Assembly: GCF_003369915.1 (NCBI RefSeq)
Contig: NW_022881614.1
Location: 34,594,342 to 34,658,341, forward strand
Reading direction: 5' to 3'
Length of the DNA: 64,000 bases
Source: Drosophila miranda
Taxonomy: Eukaryota > Arthropoda > Insecta > Diptera > Drosophilidae
Shown here one piece after another: positions 1-12,300 of this stretch. The position numbers were made by a program, and so were the translations under genes. The notes beneath the pieces are model-generated. The model did not search any database. It worked only from the letters and a program-made list of their open reading frames with translations, and was not told the DNA's origin. Position 1 is the first letter of the stretch. Every line of letters begins with the position of its first letter.

Positions 1-2965
1 TGATAAGGCTATGTACTCTGCCTCCGTGGAACTGAGGGCAACCGTCGATTGCTTTCTTGACTCCCAAGAAACCGCTCCTCCTGCCAACATGCATACATAG
101 CCAGTGAATGACTTTCGGTTCGTCATATCACTTGCCCAATCTGCATCAACAAAACACTCAATTGCCTTTCCTTGCTTTGTGTAGCATATCTCCCAGTCGA
201 TAGTTTTTGCCAAATATCGAAGGATGTGCTTGGCTGCCGCTTCATGCTCGGAATGAGGATCCTTGTTACGTTGTGCTAATTTGTTCACCGAATGCGCAAT
301 GTCCGGACGAGTCATAACAGCAAGATAAGATAACTCTCCAATTAGCTTTTGGAACGATGTGATGTCGACCCTGCGGCAGTCCTCTTTGTTGCATGCCACC
401 TGGTAACCAGCTTCAAGAGGCGTGGACGTCTGTCGACAATCTTTCAAATTGTACTGTTCGAGCAACTCTCTAATATACTTCCGTTGGCTGATTGAAATCG
501 CACCCGTACTGCCTTCACGTTTCACCTCAATACCTAAAAAGTATTGCATAGGCCCGATGTCAACCACATCAAATTCTGCTGCGATCTTTATCTTGATATC
601 AGATATATCATCTAGATCCTTACACGCCAAAATAATGTCATCTACGTAGACAGCTATTAGACACATATTTTTACCTGGCTTACAATACAGACAGGGTTCG
701 TTGACAGTCGGTATAAAACCAATGCGTCTCAGCGTTGCATCCAACGTATAGTTCCACACTCTTCCTGATTGTTTTAGGCCATATATACTTTTGTGAAGCC
801 TCAAAACGTGATTTGGGTGAACTTCGCTGATGAAGCCCTCAGGTTGTCTCATAAAAACCTCATTTTCCAATTCGCCGTTGAGATACGCAGTGACAACATC
901 CATTTGATGTAGGTGGAGACCATGTTCGACTGCAAGTGCAATTATCAACCTGATAGTTGCGTGGCGTACAACTGGTGCAAATGTTTCCTTGTAGTCGATC
1001 CTTTCGCCACCAGACGTGATTTGAGCCTGTTCACGCTTCCATCCGGATTGGACTTAACTGCATAAACCCATCTGCATCCAATGGACTTTTTCCCGCTAGG
1101 CAATTTAGTAAGCGACCACGTGCCGTTCTTCACGAGAGATTCGTACTCGTCCTTCATTGATGCTTTCCATATCTCGCCTTCAGTAGACCGTTCAGCTTGT
1201 GCGTAGTTTTGTGGAACTTGTACGTCTGCTGCCAGTATCGCATTGAGCATATGATACTGCTTCCTTGGTCGTCCTAGTTTGCCCGTCCGTACTATAGTTG
1301 GGCGTCCTGGTCCTCTTATTGGTTCTGGAATTACAAGAATGTCATTACTAGACCTAATCTCCTCCTGATTTTCTGGCTCATTTTCTGGATCTTTAAATTG
1401 CTCGCTATCCATTTCGGGTTCAGAGTCCTGGTTTTGTTGAACCTCAATTGATGCCATGTCATTGGAACATGATGCATCTAGTTTGCCCCCTTCAGGTTCT
1501 ACAAAAATGACATCCCTACTCTCTACGAGTTTCCTGGTTTCTTTACTGACCAAACGATATGCTTTGGCCGTATCCGAGTAGCCCACCATTATATACTCTA
1601 AGCCTTTCTGTGCGAACTTTGATTTCTTTGTTTTATCTAGAGCTATCGCTACTGAGCCAAAAACTCTTAAATGCGATACCACTGGCTTTCTACCTGTCCA
1701 TATTTCAAAAGGTGTCACCCCGCTCAAGCAGCTGCTTGCCACTCTATTTCGCAAATACGTGGCAGTTCGAATCGCTTCTGCCCAATAGCATTCACTTAAC
1801 CCAGCATGCAGCAGCATACTTCTTGCCATTTCTACCAATGTTCTGTTGGCCCTTTCTGCAACTCCGTTTTGTTGAGGTGTATATGGCACTGTTAAGTTTC
1901 GCTTTATTCCATTTTGGTTTAGGTAATTATCAAAAACGTTTGATATGTATTCTCGGCCATTGTCGCTTCGTAAAACCTTGACTTTTCTCCCAGTTTGGCA
2001 CTCAACTTGACTTTTAAATTCTTTAAAAGCCTCGAAAACCTGATCTTTGGTTTTTAGGAAACTTACTGATACATATCTTGAACAATCATCAATAAATGTG
2101 GCGAAATATCGATTGCCTCCCATTGACTGCTTTTGCATTGGACCGCATACATCAGTATGTATTAAGTCTAGAACGCCCTTTGACCTGTTTGTGCTCGATT
2201 GAAATGGTTGCACGCAAATTTTACTTTTTGCGCATGTTGCACACACTTGTTTTGGCTTGTATATGCCCTTGAGACCTATTACCATCTCCTTGTTAACCAT
2301 TTCCTTTAATGCGTCAAAATGTACATGGCCGAACCTATTGTGCCATTTGAATGCATATGCCTCAACATTTACAATGTTCATACACTTTTCCTGATTGTCC
2401 TGAACCATAAACAATCCATTTTCCAGATGTGCCTTTATAACTATTTTTCCGTTTTCAAAAATCATCGCTTGATTTTTCTCAAACACAATTTTTTTTCATG
2501 TTTTAATAGTTTTGTGACCGATATAAAATTGTACTGCAAATCTGGTACCAAGATAACATTTTCCAGCGTAACGGATCTATCACCGAACTTTACTTGAACA
2601 GTTCCATGCCCTTCAGCAATAAGTGATTTACCGCCGGATAAAAATACTTTTTGATTATCTTCCGTGAACGACACAAAGCGTTCCTTGTCACAAGATAGAT
2701 GCGCCGTTGCGCCACTGTCTATGCACCATGCATTTAACATCTGGTCATTTGGCTTAGCTAAATTTAGGATTGGTATATATTTTTCTGGTTCCACTTTGGC
2801 ATATTCGGTTACGCAAAGCATTGTACCCAATCTTTCCCCGCTTTTACTGTTTGCGCCCTTGTTGTTTGCTCCTTCCTCCTCCTTCCTCCTCAAAATGCCC
2901 TTCCTTTCCGCACTTAAAACACTTTTTGCCCTTCTTAAAGTTTTTCTTAAAATTGTTGTTGTCAT
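1..2965 (-). pseudogene. copia-type Pol: protease, integrase, RT and RNase H, frameshifted
   Basis: From 2965 downward one frame carries the protease active site CIDSGATAHLS. From about 2486 a second frame carries the integrase zinc region (HxxxxH...CxxC) and the catalytic core, with FIDDCSRY, RSDNGREY and a later E in QQNGVAERANR, the DDE triad. It continues into the RT amino-terminus (RWVYAVK, RLVAKG). At about 1005 a small deletion throws the rest of the RT out of frame; the missing frame can still be followed to the RNase H motif at the left edge, including a YVDD-type RT box near 630-645. Three breaks in about 3 kb mean no functional polyprotein. Confidence 0.85.
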
Positions 2966-3584
2966 AACTGACGTGTAGTTCCGCGCTACTTGTAATTTCC
3001 TTGCTAATGCTATCTTCCTGCCTATTCGCTTCTTCAGAAATTTTTATTTTTAGCATGCTCAAGCTCGGCAAATCATCTCGCGTCTCAATCGCAACAACAA
3101 AACTTTCATACGATTTAGGCAAACCATTTAGCAACACAACTGATAAGATCTTTTCATCAACCTTTATGTTGACCTCTGCTAAAGCCTCGTGTACCACCTG
3201 GAATTTCCGCAAATATTCCTGTGCACTTATACCATCCGACATTTTTAACGTCAACAATTGTTTAATTAAAAGCACTACCCTTGCTGGTCCGCTTGGCCTG
3301 TGAATTTTATTTAGCTTTTGCCATGCCTGTGACGACGATACACAATTTTTAATATTGTTTAGTTGGGTCGATTTAACACAAAGTAAAATTGACGCCAACG
3401 CCTTTTGATCCTTTAGTTCAAAAGCTGCACGTTGCTCATTTGTTTTACTTTCACTAAGCTCAATTTTACCACTGACGATTGGCCACAAATCATTTTGTAT
3501 GAGAACACTTCTCATCAAAACTTCCCATGTGCTATAATTGTTTTCGTCTAGTTTCTCAATATTGAAATTCATATTTCCACTCAT
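2844..3584 (-). pseudogene. copia-type Gag (UBN2-like) with CCHC knuckle
   Basis: The 246-residue frame starts MSGNMNFNIEKLDENNYSTW, the typical opening of copia-type Gag (a short leader, then L-x-x-x-N-Y-x-x-W). The body matches the gag-polypeptide/UBN2 fold, with an alpha-helical region ending in a zinc knuckle CFKCGKEGHFEEE near residues 222-234, whose last cysteine is missing. Around 2880 a purine-rich tract (complement of CCTCCTTCCTCC) shifts the frame; the protease continues in another frame that begins further upstream. Gag would package RNA and form particles; here the frame break uncouples it from Pol. Confidence 0.8.
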
Positions 3585-3600
3585 TTTTTATACTTATTGT

Positions 3601-3823
3601 CCCACAGTGCAAAATTTGTAACTGTCGATCGTCTCATGCACAAAGCAACTACGACGACAATACTGTTGTGCGTGTCTTTCTTTTGTTTTTTCGTTTTCTT
3701 TTAAGTATCCCTCCGAGTTGCTGTTTACACACACACACTCGCGATTTTCTATGCCTTGGTATACACACTTTTGGGTATACACACTCGCGGTTTTGTGCGG
3801 CTTGGCATACGCACTTTTTGGTA
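3601..3823. repeat. Imperfect TATACACAC-type repeats between copia and an ISY fragment
   Basis: The stretch contains several diverged copies of a short block around GGTATACACAC and CACACTCGCG (about 3725-3830). It is probably part of the copia LTR/leader plus the junction with the next element. No gene is supported here. Confidence 0.4.
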
Positions 3824-4102
3824 TACACACCGCAACTCTACGGTTATACCCGATACTAAGTCAGTATGGCTCTCCTCCGGCAGACGCCGCTAATATTAAA
3901 CGACACGACAAAGAGTGCGTGCGAGAGAGACAGGGGCGAAATTTTGAGATATACGTTTTATAGTGAGATCTAACAGGAGTGCGGATACCAAAATTGGGTG
4001 CTCTAGCCTTAATAGTCTCTGAGATTTGTGAATATCCCCAGATTTTCATCCTTTGCGGGGGCGGAAGGGGGTGTGGCGAAATTTTGAAACAAACTCGTCT
4101 TT
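3824..4102 (-). mobile_element. ISY/DINE-1-like Helitron fragment, internally deleted and truncated
   Basis: Relative to the full copies at 6346-7460 and 59359-60468, this segment runs in reverse orientation from the ACACCGCAACTCTAC block, through the GCAGACGCCGCTAATATT block and the GTGCGAGAGAGACAG tract, then jumps over several hundred bases and ends at CAAACTCGTCT. Both outer ends are missing. It is fused to unrelated sequence at about 4102. Confidence 0.8.
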
Positions 4103-4405
4103 TGCAGGACGGGCAACGGGACATTGACAAGGCGGAAGCTCCCTGCCCCAGGCTCGTTTCATAATGCCGTTGGGTAAGTTGTCCTGGTCGCTGTCGTCGC
4201 TGCCAACGTCGTTGCCCTTGCCCTCCTCCTGCTCCTCCTTCTTCGAGGCCTCCTTCTTTGAGCCTGAACTCAATTCTGTTTTTTTTTTTACTTTTGATTT
4301 TAGATTATTTCCCAAATAGACGGCATAAGAAAAAATGCTGCAAACATTGAGTTGAATCCACCGCTCTACTTCTTCTCTGTTCCGTGGTTTCATTTCTTTT
4401 ATCAT
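4103..4405 (-). other. Open frame of unknown origin, charged and low-complexity
   Basis: A minus-strand frame starts near 4405 and reads through a Lys/Glu/Ser-rich stretch (KKEASKKEEQEEGKGNDV) followed by a less biased tail with WGRELPPCQCPVARPAK, after which it runs into the ISY fragment. The tail looks more like conserved coding sequence than noise, so this may be a fragment of an exon captured between two rearrangement points. I do not recognise the protein and there is no clear promoter or splice context. Confidence 0.25.
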
Positions 4406-4512
4406 TTTCCCTCATTTCTTGTATGTCAACTAAACGGAAAACCCAAAAAACTTAAAAAAATCATTAAATTGAAAATGAAAATACAAATAAAACCTTCAAG
4501 AATATCGACACA

Positions 4513-5208
4513 TCGAAGGCGCCGAATCTTCGGGCTCGAGTCAGTACGAGTGCAACGAGTGCGACTGCCAGGTGTATGAGGAGATCTTCCGCACCGACGG
4601 GGAGTACATCGAAGGCGCCGAATCTTCGGGCTCGAGTCAGTACGAGTGCAACGAGTGCGACTGCCAGGTGTATGAGGAGATCTTCCGCACCGACGGGGAG
4701 TACGAGTGCCAAGGGGCGCTAACTGACTCCGATTCAGATATGGATGATACCCGCCTGTCGCCGGTTCATTTCGATTACACCTTCGGCCTCGGCGACGAGC
4801 AGTCGCAGGTGAATCGCATTCTGGGCTAAGACAATCGATGAACTGCAGTTGATAATGCACGCTTATATCATGAAGTATAGTTTGTATATATAATCCGTTC
4901 GTCGTATATAATCGAAGGCGCCGAATCTTCGGGCTCGAGTCAGTACGAGTGCAACGAGTGCGACTGCCAGGTGTATGAGGAGATCTTCCGCACCGACGGG
5001 CAGTACGAGTGCCAAGGGGCGCTAACTGACTCCGATTCAGATATGGATGATACCCGCCTGTCGCCGGTTCATTTCGATTACACCTTCGGCCTCGGCGACG
5101 AGCAGTCGCAGGTGAATCGCATTCTGGGCTAAGACAATCGATGAACTGCAGTTGATAATGCACGCTTATATCATGAAGTATAGTTTGTATATATAATCCG
5201 TTCGTCGT
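4513..5208. repeat. Nested tandem duplication, 96-bp and 303-bp units
   Basis: The block starting TCGAAGGCGCCGAATC occurs at 4513, 4609 and 4912. The first spacing is 96 bp (in frame, 32 codons). The second is 303 bp and includes the whole exon tail plus about 98 bp of the following intron, ending at CCGTTCGTCGTA. The copies are nearly identical, so the duplications look recent. Confidence 0.9.
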
Positions 5209-6029
5209 AGGTTACAAGATATAACCGTCGTTCAGGTAAAATATAGCCACAAAATATTCTTAGCCTTTGCCATTGCCATTGCCTTTGATCTAGAGTCATC
5301 TTGAATCGCTCACTCACCCTCAACCCGCTAGCAGGTAGCTGTCTAGGTTCCACTCCACTCTATTCTATTCTACTCTATTCTGTTTAGATCTCATTACGGA
5401 TGCACTATCAATCGTATCTCTATACATATATATCTATCTAGCTCTCCGTGAGCCCATTCTTGTTAGTTTAGATACACTCGTATTCGTATGTTTCATGTGT
5501 TGGCTGCTTGTCTGAAAATCTGAAAAAGGAATCGAATGAATTATCTTTGTTTTGGTTCGTTCTGGTCTTATAAATGACACATATGTTTACCGCAAACTTG
5601 ATACAATTTCAGATTTCGACGAATCTCAATCATATAACCAAGAGTGGACCGAAAAGGTAAAGGATTTCGCTCCGAAATCCTCCTCAAACTGATTATTGAC
5701 GTTGTTCTTGTCGCTGCATATCTTTACTTATGATTTGTACTCCTATTACTACTCGTACTATGCACTCGATTCAACAATCATACTCGTATATTTGATCTAT
5801 GAACATATATATATCTCTCTATGTATATCCTGTAGCTAGTTTAGTTGATTTCCCCTTTTTGATTGCCTTTGCATGCCAGAGTTTACTTGAGTACGGCTAT
5901 ATCGTATGTTTAACATTGCAGTTCATCATATTTAATCGAAATTTTCTCCCATCCTCCCCGCAGGCAAATGCGAATAGCCAATGGCAGGAGCAGTTTGCAC
6001 AATGGAGTCTTAATTCACAAAACAACTAA
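4513..6029 (+). pseudogene. 3'-terminal exons of an unidentified gene, penultimate exon tandemly amplified
   Basis: Three copies of an exon start at 4513, 4609 and 4912. The first is a 96-bp unit coding 32 residues (containing YECNECDCQVYEEIFRTD); the second and third continue through a tail with DYTFGLGDEQSQ. Each long copy ends at CAG|GTGAAT, a good splice donor (last copy at 5111/5112), and the next acceptor is a pyrimidine-rich CCCCGCAG at 5963. Splicing 5111 to 5964 gives a final exon coding ANANSQWQEQFAQWSLNSQN plus one residue, then stop at 6029. Without splicing the frame ends six residues past the donor. Sequence 5' of the first copy is unrelated, so only the 3' end of the gene is here. 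I do not recognise the family; the protein tail is acidic and Cys-containing. Confidence 0.5.
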
Positions 6030-6345
6030 TTCGTCTCAGTGGACCAGTGAAGGCAGAGCTGGAGGCAGCTGATACGACGATACGAAGAAGACGACTCTCG
6101 CTTAGCTTTTTACCCTAATTCTTATTTTGACTTAGAGCAATTTATTTATTGATTATTTTATGGAGTAGTCGTAGCCTACACTACCTTAATCCCTCCAATA
6201 TATTTATATGATTATTTTATGCAAACACACGGTAGACAGTAAAGAAGCAATGAATAAGACTCGCAGTTGCACTGCACTCTTAAGTCGCAAATCTCTTGAA
6301 TCTCGTGGAAACTTTCGATGGGAGCATAGATAGATCGAGGGTTTT
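6030..6345 (+). other. Probable 3' untranslated/flanking sequence of the upstream gene
   Basis: This stretch is AT-rich, follows the predicted stop at 6029, and shows no coding signal. It ends at the T-run where an ISY copy is inserted (about 6342). Confidence 0.35.
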
Positions 6346-7460
6346 TATACCCGATACTCATAATGAGTATTGGGGTATATTAGATTTGTGGTAAAAGTGG
6401 ATGTGTGTAACGTCCAGAAGGAATCGTTTCCGACCCCATAAAGTATATATATTCTTGATCAGCATCAATAGCCGAGTCGATTGAGCCATGTCTGTCTGTC
6501 CGTCTGTCCGTCCGTCCGTATGTCCGTCTGTCCGTCCCCTTCAGCGCCTAGTGCTCAAAGACTATAAGAGCGAGAGCAACGATGTTTTGGATCCAGACTT
6601 CTGTGATATGTCCCTGCTACAAAAATATTTCAAAACTTCGCCCCGCCCACTTCCGCCCCCACAAAGGACGAAAATCTGTGGCATCCACAATTTTAAAGAT
6701 ATGAGAAAACCAAAAACGTAGAATGTAGAGAATGACCATATCTTTAAGACTGCGGAATCTGAATTGGATCGTATTATTATTATAGCCAGCATCAAGAAAA
6801 CAATTTCATTTTTTCTCGCCCTGTCTCTCTCTAACACACACGTAGCATCGGCGGCTTTGCTTAGAGTAAAACATTAGCGCCTAGATCTCAGAGACTACAA
6901 AAGCTAGAGCAACCAAATTTGGTATCCACACTCCTAATATATCGGACCGAGACGAGTTTGTTTCAAAATTTCGCCACACCCCCTTCCGCCCCCGCAAAGG
7001 ACGAAAATCTGGGGATATTCAAAAATCTCAGAGACTATTAAGGCTAGAGTAACCAAATTTGGTATCCGCACTCCTGTTAGATTTTACTATAAAACGTGTA
7101 TCTCAAAATTTCGCCCCACCCCTTCCGCCCACACAAAGGACGAAAATCTGTTTCATCCACAATATTGAAGATACGAGAAAACTAAAAACGCAGAATCATA
7201 GATAATGACCATATCTATCAGATTGCTGAATCTGGATCAGATCGGATCATTTTGGTAGCCAAAAGCAAGAAATCAATTTTCAGTGGCTACGCAGCGCCCG
7301 ACGTCACGCTCAGACTGATTTTCTGTCTCTCTCGCACGCACTCTTTGTCGTGTCGTTTAATATTAGCGGCGTCTGCCGGAGGAGAGCCATACTGACGTAG
7401 TATCGGGTATAACCGTAGAGTTGCGGTGTCCGCAGCAACTCACAACGTTCCCCCTCGTTT
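6346..7460 (+). mobile_element. ISY/DINE-1-like Helitron, full-length copy
   Basis: The element starts TATACCCGATACTCATAATG after a T-run and ends CAACGTTCCCCCTCGTTT, about 1115 bp. It includes a (TGTCCGTC)n block, two diverged internal modules each containing TTCGCC...CCCCTTCCGCCC and GGACGAAAATCTG, and the terminal block with TATCGGGTATAA. There is no transposase frame and no target-site duplication, as expected of a non-autonomous Helitron/Helentron. The family name is from general knowledge of Drosophila repeats; the similarity among copies is seen directly. Confidence 0.85.
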
Positions 7461-8820
7461 TAATTTTGGTTTTTACGATTTCGTATTTGGCTTTTAGACT
7501 TTTAAGCGCCTCCGTAAGCGGATATTTATTAACAAAGTGAAAATCAAACACGTAATGCAAGTACAAATACGATATAAACATTTAAAAATGTACTTAATAC
7601 TAGATACTTGATATTTGTTGAGAAATCAGAAACAAATTCTAAGCGCCTGATTCGTGGTAGGTCCAGATCGGCAATCCAATATAATGGATATGAAATATAC
7701 ACTTTGATATACGGTAAAGCCAATAACTATTTAAAAGAAAAGAAAATAAATTCCAATCCAATGTTGAACACTAAACCGAAACTAGGAGCATGAGCAGCAT
7801 CGCGATCCAATTCGATTTAATTTCTATTATTATCACTTTATAATATTCATTCATAAAAAATTGTATACAATATAATCATATAAAGCATAGATCACGAGAT
7901 AGAAAACGAAAACAAAAACCACAGAAATTAATAGAAAGTATACATTAAATACTGAAAAATATTACAAAATGAGAAAACTAAATAAAACCACATTTTAAAC
8001 AATCAAACAAACAATTTTTTAAATTCCTTATTAATGCAATCAATGCCTCCATCGATATTCAACCTAGCCGGAATAGATTGTTCACTATGCGGCCGAACCA
8101 ATTTAATTTCGTTTAAGCGTGAAGGGGAAAAGTTATGAGTCCAAAGTAATAAATAATATTAACATTTGAAAAAATCTAAGTGTTATTGATTGCGCGCCCA
8201 ATTAATCTTATCTTATCGATATATTTTATACTCTTTACAGCACTGATATTCCTCTTACTGATGTGTTTTGCAGCACTTCACCTTCACTTCACTTCACTAT
8301 CAGGAAATCATCGGTACAGTGATATCGGTGTTCTTCCAGCTCTAGTCCACCGTTCCGAAGTTGTAGAGGCGCAATTTTCAAATGTATGAATTTACTTTTC
8401 AGTATATTTTCACGTCGAAATTGAGTTGAAGGTATATTTACGGTACATTGGTTAAAAATGGTATATTTCATGAATTTCATCAATATAGTAAACTTGCATT
8501 TTTCAAACAATTTCTATTTGGCGAGCATGTATGTTGATTAGATGGTAATCCTAAGCCGAATATCAAAATCGAGCAATATCAGATCTGATCATTGACAGTA
8601 CGATTTATACATTTGCGACTTCGCGAAAATTATGAATCTTGAAGAATTTTAGCGCTGTTTAGGTGGTATCACTAACCATACAGGTATCGTGGTAATAAAT
8701 TAAAGATAAAGGATAGGATGGACCTACAAAAGTAATTATTGCTCTTATTATTATTATTTTCCGCGGTTTAACTAAAGTTGTTTTATATTTACGCTATATT
8801 TTGAAAATGAAACGGCATAT
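7461..8820. other. AT-rich intergenic sequence upstream of Lachesin, no gene seen
   Basis: No credible coding frame is present. It holds A/T-rich stretches (7700-8200) and several GGTATATTT boxes (about 8432 and 8460). A roughly 30-bp tag around TAGAGGCGCAATTTTC at 8365 recurs at 8898 just upstream of Lachesin, suggesting a duplicated promoter-proximal segment. Confidence 0.5.
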
Positions 8821-8821
8821 T

Positions 8822-8880
8822 TTGGTATATTTCTGAGGGTCAGACGATATATTTGATCGAAAAGTGCGCGGTCACACTGA
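8822..8880 (+). promoter_or_regulatory. Lachesin core promoter candidate: motif 6 plus M1BP motif 1
   Basis: TTGGTATATTT at 8822-8832 matches the Drosophila core-promoter motif 6, and GGTCACACTG at 8870-8879 is the motif 1 site bound by M1BP. The pair is typical of TATA-less, broadly expressed fly promoters. It lies about 490 bp before the Lachesin start codon, leaving a 5' leader of about 450 bp. The transcription start itself is inferred. Confidence 0.6.
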
Positions 8881-9367
8881 CTGCGCTCCAAAGCTGTAGA
8901 GGCGCAATTTTCAAAGCGACAGTTTTATTCGTCCCGCGCCATTCGCAGAGTTCAGTTGTTTCTTGCGTCGTGTGTGAAAAGTAATTTAGTTGATCAAACT
9001 CGGCTTACATGCATATGCATACATACTCAACCAGTTAAGAGACACTGAGAGAGACCAAAGAGTCTCAAAACCAGCTTAGAGCGAGCCGACAAGTGTTTCT
9101 CGCAGACAGCATCCGCTCTTGCCCGTGCAAGTAAGCGAAACAGCACTACCTGTGTTATTTTGGAGTCGTCTTTTCTTGCTTCTCTCTTCTACGTGGAGCG
9201 TAGCTTGGCGACCGTCTTTTCTTCAGCAAAGAAATCATTCCCCACGCTCTCATCTCCGCTCGCGCGTTATTAACAGCTCTCGATTGTGTAGGGTGTGGTG
9301 CTGGGCGCGTTTTCACATTTGGCGCACGCGAAACTCAGGCAAATTAATCAACAGTTTTCCCAATAAT

Positions 9368-12300
9368 ATGTGGCGCCCCAAAATGGTAAATAACGTGGGA
9401 AGCACGTTGGCTGGCTCCCTTTTGCTGGGACTTGCCCTCCTCGCCACGCAGGCAGAGGCGCAGAGGACGCCAACCATTTCCTACATCACACAGGAGCAGA
9501 TCAAGGACATCGGCGGCACTGTCGAGTTCGACTGCTCCGCTCAGTATGCCAAGGAGTACAATGTACTCTTCCTCAAGACCGACTCGGATCCGGTCTTCCT
9601 CTCCACGGGCACCATGCTCGTCATCAAAGACTCGCGCTTCTCGCTGCGCTACGATCCCAGCTCTTCCACCTACAAACTGCAAATAAAGGACATCCAGGAG
9701 ACGGACGCTGGCACCTACACCTGTCAGGTGGTGATCTCCACCGTGCACAAGGTGAGCGCCGAAGTCAAGCTCTCTGTGCGCCGCCCGCCCGTTATCTCCG
9801 ACAATTCCACGCAATCGATTGTGGCCAGCGAGGGCAGCGAGGTCCAAATGGAGTGCTTTGCCAGCGGTTATCCGACTCCGACCATCACATGGCGTCGCGA
9901 GAACAATGCCATTCTGCCAACGGGTGAGTCTTTCTTCCACAAACTTCAATGTTTCGAAATTACTATTTACCGTTTTCCGTGCGTGATGTGGGATGTGGGG
10001 CGTTTAACCCATGCCATGTACATGTATTACATGTACAACATAGCGTTTGATGGGTGCTCTGTTCTGGCGCTCTCCTCTCTCGCTGCTTGTCTGTCTGTCC
10101 CGCTTTGACCATAGTTGGGAGAGAGTGTGAGGGCTTTTGTGTAGGTGTGTGTGTGAGAGTGACCGTGACTCACTCAGGCGTCACCTCTCAAGCTTTGTTT
10201 ATTTAGTTGTTGCTATTATGCCGTTTGCCGTTTGCCTGCTGTCTTCTTTCACCTTCTTTCTCCCCCACAAGCCACCCCAGCGCAACCTGTTCGGTGGCCA
10301 TATTTCGCAATTGTTTCTTTAAGGGAGCGGTGCCAGTTCTACGCCCTTGATTTTATTGCCATGCACACTGGCTCACACACTGTGAAATTTCATTGGAAAT
10401 TCCAGGCTGGACAAGTGCCAAATGCTTTGTATTTTCCATTTCTTTGTATTTCTTGTAGAGAGCCTTTCCTTTCCCGAAAAGAAGGGAAAAGCTAATAGAA
10501 TAATTTGGTCCACAGGTAGAGTGCACCGTTCTTGTACAAGGTTAACCCGTACAGGTGCTAGCTGCTGTTCTACCTGAACTATGACCCTGCGCACCGAACC
10601 CTCCGTAATGGTTTCTTTACAAGATCGTAGCGTCATCGGCAGCGGCAACAAAAAAGCAATTAGTGTAACTAATCCGATAGATACTTAATGCCTTATACCT
10701 GGAAAGAAATGGTGGGCCGGGCACACCCTACACCACACCACACTACACTGCGGTGCTCTGCTCGTTGGGCGTCGTATCTGAAGTAGTGCAATCTTTAATT
10801 GGGGAGTGGGGCATCCAATACCATACTGGAGTAGCATGCTCAAAAATGGACCTGGAAAGCAATAAAGTGAACCACAATAACGTGGATACGCTTGATGGCA
10901 AGTCAGAAATGGGTTAACTTTTTCCTGCTGTTCCCATAAATCAAAGGCCTAGGGTGGGTCCAGTGTTTGCCAGGAGGTTTCTGTGTGGAGTTTCACACTT
11001 TTTTACGCTCTAATTTAAAGAGCTTAAGCAAACAAACCCAGGCTTTGAAATGCGCCAACGAGGCGATCCATGCAGTCATCCATCCAGGAACTTCAAGGGT
11101 GGAGAGATGCGAGTGCAGAAGGCGTGCTCTGAAGAGAACTGGAGGAGTTGTTGCCTTTTGTGCTTTATACAGCATTCCCATTTCCATTTCCATGCACATT
11201 CCCGTTCCCGTTCCCGCTCCCGCCCCCATTCCCGCTCCCATTCCCGCTCCCATTCCCGCTCCCATTTGACATTCCGAGTTTTTGAAACATTCGACAACTT
11301 CAGCACGCGCAATTGCTTCCGCAACTTGAAAACGTTCCACGGAACGTTTGATGGTCCCCGGGCCTAGGTCCTGGGCATGGCAAATGGGCAAAGGTATGGG
11401 CTTAAGCAAACATCGGGAACAACGGCCCGTGCAAATGCTTTTTGCACTGGAGGGCTGTTTCTTACGTACGTATCAGACACGGTCTAGGCTTTGCTCTCGG
11501 CTCTCGGCAATGGGTGGGCAGCAGGGGAGGGGGCACGGTGCAGCAAAAAACAGGGAACCGTGAATGAAAGAAAGAGTAAACAACAAACAATGCTAGAGCC
11601 TGAGAGCATGGTTTCTGTCCCTGTCACACCCCTGGCCAGACCATGCCCACCCCACCCCACATCCCTGCCCCACCGCGCCCTTCCGTGTTCGCCTGGCTAC
11701 ATAATTATACCCGATACTCAAAATAAGTATTGGGGTATATTAGATTTGTGGTAAAAGTGGATGTGTGTAACGTCCAGAAGGAATCGTTTCCGACCCCATA
11801 AAGTATATATATTCTTGATCAGCATCAATAGCCGAGTCGATTGAGCCATGTCTGTCTGTCCGTCTGTCCGTGCGTCCGTCTGTCCGTCCCCTTCAGCGCC
11901 TAGTGCTCAAAGACTATAAGAGCGAGAGCAACGATGTTTTGGATCCAGACTTCTGTGATATGTCTCTGCTACAAAAATATTTCAAAACTTTGCCCGCCCA
12001 CTTCCGCCCCCACAAAGGGCGAAAATCTGTGGCATCCACAATTTCGACGATACGAGAAAACTAAAAACGCAGAATCGTAGAAGATGACTATATCTTATAG
12101 AGTGCAAAATCTGAACCAGATCGTATAATTATTATAGCCAGAATCAAGAAAACAATTTCATTCTTTCTCGTTCTGTCTCTCTCTAACACACAGGTTTCAT
12201 GGTCGGTTTTGCCAATTGCAAAATATGAGTTCAAGGATCTCAGAACCTATAAGAGCCAGAGCAACCAAATTTGGTATCCACACTCCTGTGATATCGGACC

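Larger units (their letters stand above)
1..3600 (-). mobile_element. Ty1/copia LTR retrotransposon, partial, leaves window at left edge
   Basis: Read on the minus strand from high to low coordinates, the order is gag (from 3584), CCHC zinc knuckle, aspartic protease, integrase, reverse transcriptase and RNase H, which is the protease-integrase-RT order diagnostic of Ty1/copia rather than gypsy. At the left edge the complement encodes the copia RNase H signature QSTVALSSTEAEYIAL (about 1-70), so the element continues outside the window. At least three frame breaks interrupt gag-pol, so this copy is dead. No LTR could be delimited; 3600-3820 is the likely place for the 5' LTR, but I see no matching second copy because the other end is missing. 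Confidence 0.9.

Noticed and set aside
6488..6721. Open frame rich in SVCPSVRPSVCPS near the start of ISY copies (also 11870, 30164)
   Set aside because: It is the translation of the CCGT/CTGT microsatellite inside the Helitron-like repeat; it recurs in every copy in varying frames and has no gene structure.
9344..9949. Long reverse-strand frame across Lachesin exon 1
   Set aside because: A shadow of the GC-rich Ig-coding exon; the plus strand has the signal peptide, Ig cysteines and correct splice donor.
11050..11367. Frame with Ser-His-Arg and opposite-strand Met-Gly repeats
   Set aside because: Produced by the CCCATTC/CCGCTC minisatellite; three frames are open at once, which indicates composition rather than coding.
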